This document shows, in pieces, positions 22,189-30,064 of a stretch of DNA of 36,777 bases. Position 1 is the first letter of the stretch. Each line of letters begins with the position of its first letter. A model generated the notes under the pieces. It ran no database searches, had not been told where the DNA came from, and worked only from the letters and a program-made list of their open reading frames with translations. A program made the position numbers and the translations under genes. Origin of the DNA: a virus; the IMG/VR virus record IMGVR_UViG_3300036850_000316, positions 1-36,777 of that record, one strand, 5' to 3'.

Positions 22189-23181
22189 CTACGCGACCTT
22201 CTCGTCGTCCCCCTCAAGCACTTCGCGAAGCTTAGTCGCGACGGCGGCGGCGACGGGCGGCGGGAACGCGTTGCCGACCTGCCGGTATGCGTTCGTCTTG
22301 CGCCCGGCAATCTCCCACGAGGACGGGAAGCCCTGGATGATGGCCGCCATCTGGACGGTGAGGCGAGGCATCCCGTGAAACCCTCTCGGAGGCGGAGCGT
22401 CCGCGAGCACGGCTCCGTCAACGCCGAGCCCGGCCCACGACTTTCGCGCGCGTGTCGGCCCAAGATCGGGTCCGCCGTGCTTCTTCGACCCGCCAACGAG
22501 CGTCGGACCGATTGCGTTCGCCTTCTTCGCCCACCGGTCGGCACCCTTCCACCCGGCGGACGCCATGGCGGCGTGGAGCGCTTCGCCGACGGTTGGCGGC
22601 GGCTTCGGCGATGGCTCCGGCCAGGCGAAGCGCGCAAAGGCGGCGGCGGGAAGCGCCACCATCAGCGCCCTCGGGCGCAGCTGCGGCACGCCGAAGTCGG
22701 ATGCATTCAGCTTGGCCCAGTCGGCCACGTATCCGAGCTTCGCGAACGCGGCTCGGATCTCGTTTCGGTAGCCGGAGAATCGCGCCTCGAGCAGGCCCGG
22801 AACGTTCTCGATGAACACGGCGCGCGGTTCGCACTCGCGCGCGATCCGGATCATCTCGGGAAACAGATCGCGTTCGTCGTCGGCGCCGAGGCGATGTCCG
22901 GCGACGGTGAAGGGCGGGCACGGCACGCCTCCGGCCAGAAGGTCAACGCGGCCGCATAGGCGGCGCGCGTCGAAGTCTCGAAGATCGGCGCGGACTACCG
23001 GCCATGCGGGGCGGTTCTGCTTGAGCGTCTGGCAGGCGACGTGCTCGATCTCGACGAGCGCCGCGTGATCGAAACCCGCCTCCTCGAGGCCGAGCGCCTG
23101 ACCACCGGCGCCCGCACACAACTCGAGGCTCGTTAACAACCTGCGCTCCCCTTCGTTCGTGTCGATCGTCGGCGCCACCAT
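22189..23181 (-). CDS. DNA cytosine-5 methyltransferase 2 (restriction-modification pair)
   Basis: A 330-residue C5 methyltransferase: motif I LELCAGAGGQALGL, motif IV GGVPCPPF with catalytic Cys88 (a PCPPF variant rather than PPCQGF), motif VI FIENVPGL, motif VIII QLRPRA and motif X GNAFPPP. It modifies a cytosine in the recognition site of the adjacent endonuclease and protects host and prophage DNA. Start ATG at 23181 follows a GGGTGG ribosome binding site. It is transcribed divergently from the HerA operon across 182 bases. Operon order methyltransferase-endonuclease-vsr makes the pair functional on paper; target specificity cannot be read. Confidence 0.9.
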   Translation of the reverse strand: MVAPTIDTNEGERRLLTSLELCAGAGGQALGLEEAGFDHAALVEIEHVACQTLKQNRPAWPVVRADLRDFDARRLCGRVDLLAGGVPCPPFTVAGHRLGADDERDLFPEMIRIARECEPRAVFIENVPGLLEARFSGYRNEIRAAFAKLGYVADWAKLNASDFGVPQLRPRALMVALPAAAFARFAWPEPSPKPPPTVGEALHAAMASAGWKGADRWAKKANAIGPTLVGGSKKHGGPDLGPTRARKSWAGLGVDGAVLADAPPPRGFHGMPRLTVQMAAIIQGFPSSWEIAGRKTNAYRQVGNAFPPPVAAAVATKLREVLEGDDEKVA

Positions 23182-23363
23182 GCCACCCGGCGCTGACTGA
23201 ATGAAGCAACCGACGCAAGACGGCGTCGGCGTCGGTCCTGGCGGTTATCGTGATGCGCCTCCTCGAGGCGGACCTTTCTGCGGTGTGAATGGTGGACCGT
23301 GTCAGTGGGCTGTAGTAGCTTTTAACCGTTCACCGGTTAGAGGTTAACGAGGAGGTAGAGGAG
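23182..23363. promoter_or_regulatory. Divergent control region with inverted repeats before herA
   Basis: The region between methyltransferase 2 and herA contains a 6-bp inverted repeat TAACCG/CGGTTA (23323-23339) and a wider TTAACC...GGTTAA pair ending at 23347, overlapping the probable herA promoter or leader. A second hairpin, CGCCTC/GAGGCG, lies at 23256-23270. A weak -35/-10 combination (TGGACC, 17 bases, TAGCTT) precedes the repeats on the plus strand. A strong GGAGG lies upstream of the herA ATG. An operator for a regulator not identified here is plausible. Confidence 0.4.
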
Positions 23364-25031
23364 ATGGCAGAGCCCGAACGGTCCGAAGAGGCAGCGAAGG
23401 AAGAGCCGGTCGTCGAGGAGTCCGTCGCCCTCGAGGCGGTGGAGGTCGTCTCCGGAGTGGAGTACCCGCCGGGGCTGGTGGGAAGGATCGTCAGCACGGA
23501 GGCGTCGCCTTCGTTCGAGACGCTGCAGTTCCGGCTCATCGCCGCCCAGAACGCGTCGCCCGGGAAGCTCGTCGCGGTGGAGGCCGAGGACGACGACGGC
23601 CGGCGCGTCCAGGTGCTCGCCCGCGTCGACAACGTGCACGAGGTCAATCCTCATGAGGACGCGCTGAGCTCGACGCTGCGCGAGGTCCTGCCCTTCGACA
23701 CCAAGTACGCGGCGGAGGGGAGCTCGACGGTGATCTACCGCCTGGCGGTGTGCGAGCCGCTCGAGGAGGCCGTCGTCGGCGAGGACGGCGCCGTCGAGGA
23801 GATCCGCGCCGTGCAGACACTCCCCCGCGCCGGCGCGGCGGTGTTCGAGGCAGGTCCGGATCTCACGGTGGCCGCGCTCGGCCTCGAGCGGGACCCGGAC
23901 GCCGGGCTGCACATCGGCTGCTCGTACGGCGACCCGGACCTCCCGATCATCCTCAAGAAGGAGACGATCCAGCGGCACATGCTAATCGTCGGCGGGATCG
24001 GCGCCGGGAAGAGCTACACGCGCGGCGTCCTCGCCGAGGAGCTGCACGCGTGGGGCATCCCCCAGGTGAACCTCGACGTGAACGGCGAGCTGATCGAGGC
24101 CGCCACCGAGCTCGGCGGCCAGAACCTCGTTCCCGGACAGAGCGGCTTCACCATCCCGGTGAGCGCGCTTTCGTCGGCGGACGTGCTCGAGGCGGTGCCG
24201 AGCATCAACCCGGGCACGAACATGGAGACGCTCCTTCGCTTCGCGCACGAGAACATGCAGAAGCAGATCCTTCAGGGAAAGCGGAACTTCTTCACGGTCG
24301 ACGAGCTCGTCGACCACATCGAGCACTGCGCGTTCGTGCTCGAGATGACGACCGGGAAGGGCGACGAGAAGAAGCCCGACGCCCGCACGGTCGAACCGAC
24401 GAAGCTGCGGACGCAGAGCCTGAACAGAATCCCGTTCCTCGGCGCCCCATACGACTGGAAGGCCGCGCTTCAGCCCGGGGCGGTCATCAACATCGATTGC
24501 CGCGGACTGATCCTCTCCGACCTCCGCCTGATCGCGGCTTCCGTCGCACGAGACCTCCAGGGCCTGGCGCGCAACGGCGAACTCCCCTTCGTGGTCCTGT
24601 CGATCGACGAGTTCCACCTCGTCGCGCCGAACAACGACCAGGTCGTCACGACCCAGGTCCTGCGGGAGATCGCGAGGATCGGACGGCACTACAAGCTCGG
24701 CCTCGTGCTGACGACGCAGAGCCCGAGCGACGTCGATCGCGCCATCCTCAAGCGCCTGCTCACCCGCTTCCTGCACGCCATCGAGCCCGACCAGCTCGAC
24801 GCCCTGCGCGGGGTGTTCTCCGATGCGTCCGACAGCTTGGTCCGCGCGATGCCCAAGCTGCCTCAGGGCGTGTGCGTCGTGACCGGCGCGTTCGAGACGG
24901 TGCGCCACGCGACCGTCGTCCGCGTGCGCACGCGCGGGACGACGCACGGCGGCAAGACGCCCGACATCTTCACCGAGATCGCTGAGTCCGGATGGCCGGG
25001 CAAGCGGCCGAGGACGGAACGGACGGGCTGA
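23364..25031 (+). CDS. herA: HerA-type AAA ATPase
   Basis: A 555-residue HerA/FtsK-superfamily ATPase. Residues 30-200 contain the beta-barrel (HAS-barrel-like) N-terminal domain; the motor begins at 205 with Walker A GGIGAGKS (210-217), followed by LNLDVNGELI-type hydrophobic strand (the text is QVNLDVNGEL), Walker B FVVLSIDEFHL with Asp415-Glu416, sensor TTQSP and the C-terminal helix QGVCVVTGAFETVRHA. HerA forms hexameric DNA translocases that partner a nuclease. The partner here is the next gene, starting one base after the stop. ATG start with GGAGG upstream, plus strand, opposite to all neighbours. It is not a packaging ATPase: terminase is elsewhere. Confidence 0.88.
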   Translation: MAEPERSEEAAKEEPVVEESVALEAVEVVSGVEYPPGLVGRIVSTEASPSFETLQFRLIAAQNASPGKLVAVEAEDDDGRRVQVLARVDNVHEVNPHEDALSSTLREVLPFDTKYAAEGSSTVIYRLAVCEPLEEAVVGEDGAVEEIRAVQTLPRAGAAVFEAGPDLTVAALGLERDPDAGLHIGCSYGDPDLPIILKKETIQRHMLIVGGIGAGKSYTRGVLAEELHAWGIPQVNLDVNGELIEAATELGGQNLVPGQSGFTIPVSALSSADVLEAVPSINPGTNMETLLRFAHENMQKQILQGKRNFFTVDELVDHIEHCAFVLEMTTGKGDEKKPDARTVEPTKLRTQSLNRIPFLGAPYDWKAALQPGAVINIDCRGLILSDLRLIAASVARDLQGLARNGELPFVVLSIDEFHLVAPNNDQVVTTQVLREIARIGRHYKLGLVLTTQSPSDVDRAILKRLLTRFLHAIEPDQLDALRGVFSDASDSLVRAMPKLPQGVCVVTGAFETVRHATVVRVRTRGTTHGGKTPDIFTEIAESGWPGKRPRTERTG

Positions 25032-25032
25032 C

Positions 25033-27162
25033 GTGACCGACCGCCGCACGAGCGTCGAGGATCGCGAACGGGCGATCTTCCGCTACCTCGCCGACGTCGG
25101 CAACGGTGGAGCGACGGCGCGCGACATCTGGGAGACGGTCGGCCAGAAGCTCGCCGACTCCGTCACGCCGCAGGCGTACTACAAGGTGCTGGACCGTCTC
25201 GTCGCCGTCGGGAAGCTCGATGTCCTCGACGACGACCCCGCCGGCGGACGTCGTTACGCCGTCACGCCGTACCTGCACGTCGACACCGCCCTCACGCTGG
25301 ACGACGTCTACGAGCTCCTCGACTGGATGGAGCCGACCGAGGCGATCGCCCGGGTCGTCGACGCGCGCGACTACTTCGAGGAGAAGCGCGCGGACACGCT
25401 CGCCGCGGCGGCTCGCGCCTTGCTCGAGGAGGACCCGCGCGAGCTCGTGTTCGCGTTCGTGGCGCAGCGGTTCCGAGAACTGCAGACCGACGTCGAGATG
25501 TACCGCGACAAGGAGCTCGCCGAACGCGACCTGCTCAGCAGAATCCAGGTGCAGTTCAAGGAGTTCCAGGTGCTCGTCTACCGCTGGCTCGGCCTGTCGC
25601 GTTCGGCGGTGGACGCCGCGCACCGGGACTCGATCATCAGCGGCGACGCCGACCTTCTGCTGGACGAGGCGGTGCTCCGGCGCGAGCTCGACGCGCGCAT
25701 CTTCGGGGACCGGTGCATCATGCCGATCGACGCGAAGAAGGTTCTCGCGTCGGACGAGTGGAAGAGGACGAGCGTCTCCGGCAGCGACGGAAGCACGCAC
25801 GCGAGCGTGATGCAGGTGGTCACGGCCAGCCATTTCGTCGAGGACGCCGGCCATCAGGTCGTAACGTTCAACAACAGCGTCGTGTACATCGAACCGGCAC
25901 CGTCGATCAAGGACAGGATCTCGTTCCCGTACTACAGCGTCCCCATGACGCGCAGCGCCATCGACGACGCGACCAACCGGGGCATGGTGCTCGCGCCGTT
26001 CATGTTCCGCTACCTCAGCGACTCGGAGTATCAGCACATGGCGCACTGCGCGACCGACGTCGTGCAGTGGCGCGCGGACGAGGCGGTGTTCCTCGGGACC
26101 GGCCGTTCGTGGGCGGACGGGACACTGCTCCCCAAGCCGACGATCCACATCCGCGACGGCACCATCGTTCCCGAGGAGCGCGAGTACAAGCACTACCGCA
26201 CCGCCAACCCCTACGGCGACATGGTCCGCGAAGGCATCGGCCACAGCCGCAAGATCCTCGAACGGATCGTCTCCACCGACACTCCGCCGGTGTTCGCCGG
26301 CGCGGTCAAGAGCACGCGCGTCCGCTTCTTCTCCTCGCTCCTGAACTGGTACATCTCGATCGGGTCGCGGTCGAGACTCGGCGAGCCGATCGATCCTCAG
26401 TGGGACACCACGAGGGCTGCGCACATCGCGGACAACGAGGCGATGAGCTATCTGCTGTCTACGCTCGAGGGGGAACGCCGCGACGGCCTGTACTACGTGA
26501 CCTTCGGCGTCGTGCGCACCTTTCACACGTTCACGGAGTACTTCGCTCGTCCGAAGGACGACTCCTTCGACTGGGTCGACTTCTTCGAGCAGATCCGCGA
26601 GCGCGAGGCCACCGCCTACCGTGACGACATCGATCCTGATCCGCCGTACCTGGCGAGCGTTCCCGACGTCGCCGACGACGACTTCGTCTTCCTCACGAGG
26701 AAGGCCGACTACGTGTCGTTCTACATCGGACACACCGGCTCCGAGCCGCCGCCCGTCGCTCCCCGCTACGAGTTCCTGGAGAGCCTTCGGTCCATGCCGA
26801 CGCTCGAGGCGAAGCGCGCGCGGGTCAGGCGCAACCAGGAACTCCTCGTCGGCGGCATCCACCGAACCGGTCTGTCGGCCGACACGGAGCACAACTTCCT
26901 GTCGCAGAAGCGACTCGTGAAGCTCATCCCCTTCGTCGTGTACGAGGCACACGAGAAGTGCAAGGCGCTCGGCAAGAAGCTCGAGTCGGAGCTGAAGTCC
27001 TTCGTGATCGCGCACCTGCAGGCCCTGCGTCGCGCTCGCGCGCCTCGCCCGAGCGACGTCGAGTTCCGTCCTGCTCCCCTGCGGACCTTCATCGAGCAGC
27101 GGCGGATCGTCCAAGAGGACCGCGAGGACCGCGAGGAAGACGTCGGACGAAACGAGCGGTGA
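25033..27162 (+). CDS. Winged-helix plus NurA-like nuclease, HerA partner
   Basis: A 709-residue protein. Residues 8-80 form a winged helix (ERAIFRYLADVGNGGATARD...YKVLDRLVAVGKLD). After a helical linker, residues 240-660 resemble NurA nucleases: SGSDGSTHASV with candidate catalytic Asp252, an acidic pair near 349-350, the VFAGAVKSTRV strand, and the C-terminal IPFVVYEAHEKC with His640, matching NurA's conserved aromatic-Ala-His segment. NurA acts with HerA as a DNA end-processing nuclease-translocase. The N-terminal winged helix is an addition not found in plain NurA and could provide target recognition. GTG start one base after herA. It ends four bases before the end of the facing methyltransferase 3. 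The nuclease call is by pattern only. Confidence 0.62.
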   Translation: MTDRRTSVEDRERAIFRYLADVGNGGATARDIWETVGQKLADSVTPQAYYKVLDRLVAVGKLDVLDDDPAGGRRYAVTPYLHVDTALTLDDVYELLDWMEPTEAIARVVDARDYFEEKRADTLAAAARALLEEDPRELVFAFVAQRFRELQTDVEMYRDKELAERDLLSRIQVQFKEFQVLVYRWLGLSRSAVDAAHRDSIISGDADLLLDEAVLRRELDARIFGDRCIMPIDAKKVLASDEWKRTSVSGSDGSTHASVMQVVTASHFVEDAGHQVVTFNNSVVYIEPAPSIKDRISFPYYSVPMTRSAIDDATNRGMVLAPFMFRYLSDSEYQHMAHCATDVVQWRADEAVFLGTGRSWADGTLLPKPTIHIRDGTIVPEEREYKHYRTANPYGDMVREGIGHSRKILERIVSTDTPPVFAGAVKSTRVRFFSSLLNWYISIGSRSRLGEPIDPQWDTTRAAHIADNEAMSYLLSTLEGERRDGLYYVTFGVVRTFHTFTEYFARPKDDSFDWVDFFEQIREREATAYRDDIDPDPPYLASVPDVADDDFVFLTRKADYVSFYIGHTGSEPPPVAPRYEFLESLRSMPTLEAKRARVRRNQELLVGGIHRTGLSADTEHNFLSQKRLVKLIPFVVYEAHEKCKALGKKLESELKSFVIAHLQALRRARAPRPSDVEFRPAPLRTFIEQRRIVQEDREDREEDVGRNER

Positions 27163-27166
27163 TCAG

Positions 27167-28291
27167 TCAGCGCGGGTCTGCAGCGGACCCGACGTCGAAC
27201 AGGGTGCCCGGGTCGGAGGAGGCGCTCGCGCGGAGGGTCGACGCCGGCTGCGACAGGTGATCGCGAAGCGATCTCCCGGCCGTCTCGGCGAGCACCGGCG
27301 GGACCGCGTTCCCGATCAGTGTCGCGATGACCTCCTGCGTGCCCTCGAAGCGAAAGTCGTCGGGGAAGGTCTGCAGCCGAGCACCTTCCCGAAGGGTGAT
27401 GTTGCGGTGCTCGGAAGGATGACCGAAGCGACCGCGGGTGAAGCTGTCGAACCGCGCCGTGATCGTGCCGGCCGGGCGATCGGGAGCGAGCCGTCCGTAG
27501 ACGTACCTGTGTCCGATCTTCTCGGCACCGTTCTTGTGGCAGTCCACGCGAAGCTCGGCGGGCAGGTCCTCGAATCCTCCTCCGGGCGGGATCAGTCGCA
27601 GGCGTTCGACGTTCGTCGCGGACAGCCTCGTGCGGCGGTGGAGGACGTCGTTGGGGGCCGGACTGTGATCGTCAGGCGGAGACGGAAGATCGCCGATGAC
27701 CTCGTGCACGGTGACCGCGCAACCGACATGGGTTCGCGACGGGAGGTCGAACCGAGGAAGGTCGTGCCTCCGCCATCCCCACAGCAGCGCCCGCCGACGG
27801 TTCTGCGGCACGCCGTAGTCCGCCGCGTTGACGACCAGTGACATCGTCTCGTAGCCGGCCTCGCGGAGCATCAGCTCGAAGCGCTGCGAGATGGCGAGCC
27901 CGCGCTTGCCAAGCAGTCCCGGGACGTTCTCCATGAAGTACATCCGCGGAGCGGCATGGATCACGTGCTCAGCGAACCTGAGGACGAGGTCGTTGCGCAC
28001 GTCATCGTCGCTGCCGATGCGCTGCACGGAGAACCCTGCGCACGGCGGAGCTCCTGCGACGAGGTCGATCTCGCCAGGCTCGACGCCGATCGCGCGCATG
28101 AGCGACGCGGGATCGATGACAGCCAGGTCTGCGCGCAGGAACGGGTGATCGAAGTTTCGCGCGTAGGTCCGCGCGGCCGCGTCCCAGTTGTCGACGCCGG
28201 CGACGAGCCGGAACCCGGCCCGGCTGAGACCCAGCGAGAGTCCGCCTGCTCCGCAGAACAGATCGATCGCCGTCGGCGTGTTCTGGGTCAC
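27167..28291 (-). CDS. DNA cytosine-5 methyltransferase 3
   Basis: A 374-residue C5 methyltransferase: motif I DLFCGAGGLSLGL, motif IV GAPPCAGFS with catalytic Cys84, motif VI FMENVPGL, motif VIII PQNRRRALL and motif X GNAVPP. It is the second gene of a tandem methyltransferase pair, coupled by a GTGA overlap with methyltransferase 4, and converges on the NurA-like gene with only four bases between the stops. No dedicated type II endonuclease is adjacent; the facing HerA/NurA-like operon is the obvious candidate nuclease. The GTG start at 28291 is fixed by the overlap; the open frame continuing to 29197 is antiphase to methyltransferase 4. Confidence 0.9.
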   Translation of the reverse strand: MTQNTPTAIDLFCGAGGLSLGLSRAGFRLVAGVDNWDAAARTYARNFDHPFLRADLAVIDPASLMRAIGVEPGEIDLVAGAPPCAGFSVQRIGSDDDVRNDLVLRFAEHVIHAAPRMYFMENVPGLLGKRGLAISQRFELMLREAGYETMSLVVNAADYGVPQNRRRALLWGWRRHDLPRFDLPSRTHVGCAVTVHEVIGDLPSPPDDHSPAPNDVLHRRTRLSATNVERLRLIPPGGGFEDLPAELRVDCHKNGAEKIGHRYVYGRLAPDRPAGTITARFDSFTRGRFGHPSEHRNITLREGARLQTFPDDFRFEGTQEVIATLIGNAVPPVLAETAGRSLRDHLSQPASTLRASASSDPGTLFDVGSAADPR

Positions 28292-29793
28292 GCCGTCCCC
28301 GAGACGATTCGATGTCCGGCCTTCAGCGCCGGGATGAGTCGTGAAAAGGAAGACGTGACGGGGCCCTCGATGCCCGGACGGAACGACTCCATGCCCGACT
28401 CGGGAAACGCGAGCCGGCCGAGCGTGTAGAGAGCGAGCCAGGCGGAGAACGCGGGGGGGACGGCGTTGCCGATCTGCCTGAACTGGTCGATCATCCCGCC
28501 CTCGAACTCGTACGACTTCGGGAAGCCCTGCAGCAGCGCCGCCTCGCGCACGGTGAGCCCGCGATGCTGCTCGGGGTGAACGAACCGACCGCTCGCCGGA
28601 TTGCGGGCGTGCGCCGTGATGGTGACCGCGGCCCGGTCCCAGAAGAGCCGGCCGTAGATGTCGGGATACGGCGGGTGTCCTCCCTGGCGTCGCTCGAGTC
28701 GTGCGCGGCACTTCGGTCCTGCACCGGCGGGAAGGCTCCCGCCGTCGGACGGCACGGACCGGATGGTGTCGAGGGTGGACTTCTTGTGGTCGGCGCAATA
28801 GTGCATGGGGTCTTCTTCGTCGCGCTTGCCCGGCCGGACGCGTGGCAGCGTCCCGATCGCCTCGCGGACGCTGCGGAAGTCCTCGCGTTCGACCGGCCCG
28901 CGCGGCGGCGCGAACGGCCGCTTGAAGGCCACGAGTACCATCCGGAATCGCTCCTGAGGCACGCCGTACGCCGCCATGTTCTCCACGCTGACATGAACGC
29001 TGTAGCCGCAGTCGACGAGTGTCCGGCGGGCCTCCGACAGATACGGCCAGTACTTCGTCGTCACGAGTTCGGGAACGTTCTCCATCACGATGGCGTCGGG
29101 CCGAAGAGCCTTCGCGACGTTCGCCATGTCGATGAACAGCGAATTGCGAGGGTCGGATTTGCCGGCCTCGTTCCTGTGCGACGCGAACCCCTGACACGGC
29201 ACGCAGCCGATGAGAACGAGCGGATGACCGCTGCGTCGGCGCGACGACTTCACCAGTTTGCGAAGGCGATTGGGTTGCTTCGCGAGCAGCGAGACGTCCT
29301 CCAGCACAGGAGCAAGACCGAGGTTCTTCTCGAACGTCTTGTTCGCGACAGGATCTGTGTCGATGGCGAGCGCGAGTCTGTACGCCGGGAAGATCGAGTT
29401 GACCGCCTTGAATCCCGCAGACACTCCACCCGCTCCGCTGAACACATCGATGACGTCGATAGGTCCGTCGTCAGCGACGTTCGGCCACTGCGAATCGAGA
29501 TTCAGCGACAGCCATGCCGCGAGCCGCGTCGCGGCGTCGACAGCATCGGCACCTTCAGGAAGTTGGTCGTCGAGTCGCCGCACGGCAACGCCTGCCCGTC
29601 GCTTGACGAGCCGGAGTGCGTGTGTGTGTTCCGAGATCTTCGAGTCGCCCACGATGACACCTTGCGCTATTTCTACCGTGCCGGGTCCGATGAGGTGTTG
29701 GCCCCGCCTCACACGGGCCTCGGAGGGCGGCCTGGGAGGCCGTTGCGCCGCGGCTGAGCAGCAGCTCTTCGGCCCGGAAGAGCGGCAGGTCAC
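28288..29793 (-). CDS. DNA cytosine-5 methyltransferase 4 with N-terminal extension
   Basis: A 501-residue C5 methyltransferase. The catalytic part starts at motif I DVFSGAGGVSAGF (117-129), with motif IV IGCVPCQGFASH and catalytic Cys200, motif VI VMENVPEL, motif VIII PQERFRMVLV and motif X GNAVPP. About 110 residues precede motif I: cysteine/arginine-rich at first, then a VEIAQGVIVGDSKISEHTHAL stretch, not a known domain to me. The region between motifs VIII and IX is long, as expected for a target-recognition domain. GTG start at 29793 has AGGAGG in front and overlaps the stop of the small helical gene upstream. The tandem pair could methylate the two strands of an asymmetric site, or two different sites. 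Confidence 0.88.
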   Translation of the reverse strand: MTCRSSGPKSCCSAAAQRPPRPPSEARVRRGQHLIGPGTVEIAQGVIVGDSKISEHTHALRLVKRRAGVAVRRLDDQLPEGADAVDAATRLAAWLSLNLDSQWPNVADDGPIDVIDVFSGAGGVSAGFKAVNSIFPAYRLALAIDTDPVANKTFEKNLGLAPVLEDVSLLAKQPNRLRKLVKSSRRRSGHPLVLIGCVPCQGFASHRNEAGKSDPRNSLFIDMANVAKALRPDAIVMENVPELVTTKYWPYLSEARRTLVDCGYSVHVSVENMAAYGVPQERFRMVLVAFKRPFAPPRGPVEREDFRSVREAIGTLPRVRPGKRDEEDPMHYCADHKKSTLDTIRSVPSDGGSLPAGAGPKCRARLERRQGGHPPYPDIYGRLFWDRAAVTITAHARNPASGRFVHPEQHRGLTVREAALLQGFPKSYEFEGGMIDQFRQIGNAVPPAFSAWLALYTLGRLAFPESGMESFRPGIEGPVTSSFSRLIPALKAGHRIVSGTA

Positions 29794-30062
29794 GTGATCT
29801 CCTCCTGAGACACGACGCGCTGCAGGCCGACTCGGATCTCGTCGAGACGGTCGACGGCGCCGAGCGGTCCTCCTCCGGTTCCTCCACCGCCCTCACCGAC
29901 TCGGCGCGTGCTCGCGCCTGCGACGATTCGATTCGCGAGCGCCCGAGCTTCGCCGCGCAGCCGGACGAGAAGATCCTCGACGTACGCGAGCGTGTCCGCC
30001 GCGGACGGATCGATGTCGCGGATCGTGACCACCGCATCAGACTCTCCGCGTCGACGCGGCAC
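29790..30062 (-). CDS. Small helical protein coupled to methyltransferase pair
   Basis: A 90-residue protein of unknown function. Residues 15-48 are helical with heptad-like leucines (ADTLAYVEDLLVRLRGEARAL, NRIVAG), then a glycine-rich linker (VGEGGGGTGGGPLG) and a second helix (VDRLDEIRVGLQRVVSQEE). Two helices joined by a flexible linker suggest a hairpin coiled coil or an oligomerising adaptor. It overlaps the start of methyltransferase 4 by four bases (GTGA), so it may be an accessory part of that module. It follows the HTH gene by two bases, so it could equally belong to the early operon. Confidence 0.5.
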   Translation of the reverse strand: MPRRRGESDAVVTIRDIDPSAADTLAYVEDLLVRLRGEARALANRIVAGASTRRVGEGGGGTGGGPLGAVDRLDEIRVGLQRVVSQEEIT

Positions 30063-30064
30063 GT

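Noticed and set aside
23364-25031. HerA as an FtsK-like packaging or segregation ATPase
   Set aside because: A complete terminase pair is present elsewhere, and the next gene is a nuclease-like partner one base away, as in HerA-nuclease modules.
24970-27114. 714-codon minus-strand frame opposite the NurA-like gene
   Set aside because: Antisense shadow: composition is unlike any protein family, and the plus strand has a winged helix, NurA-like motifs and coupling to herA.
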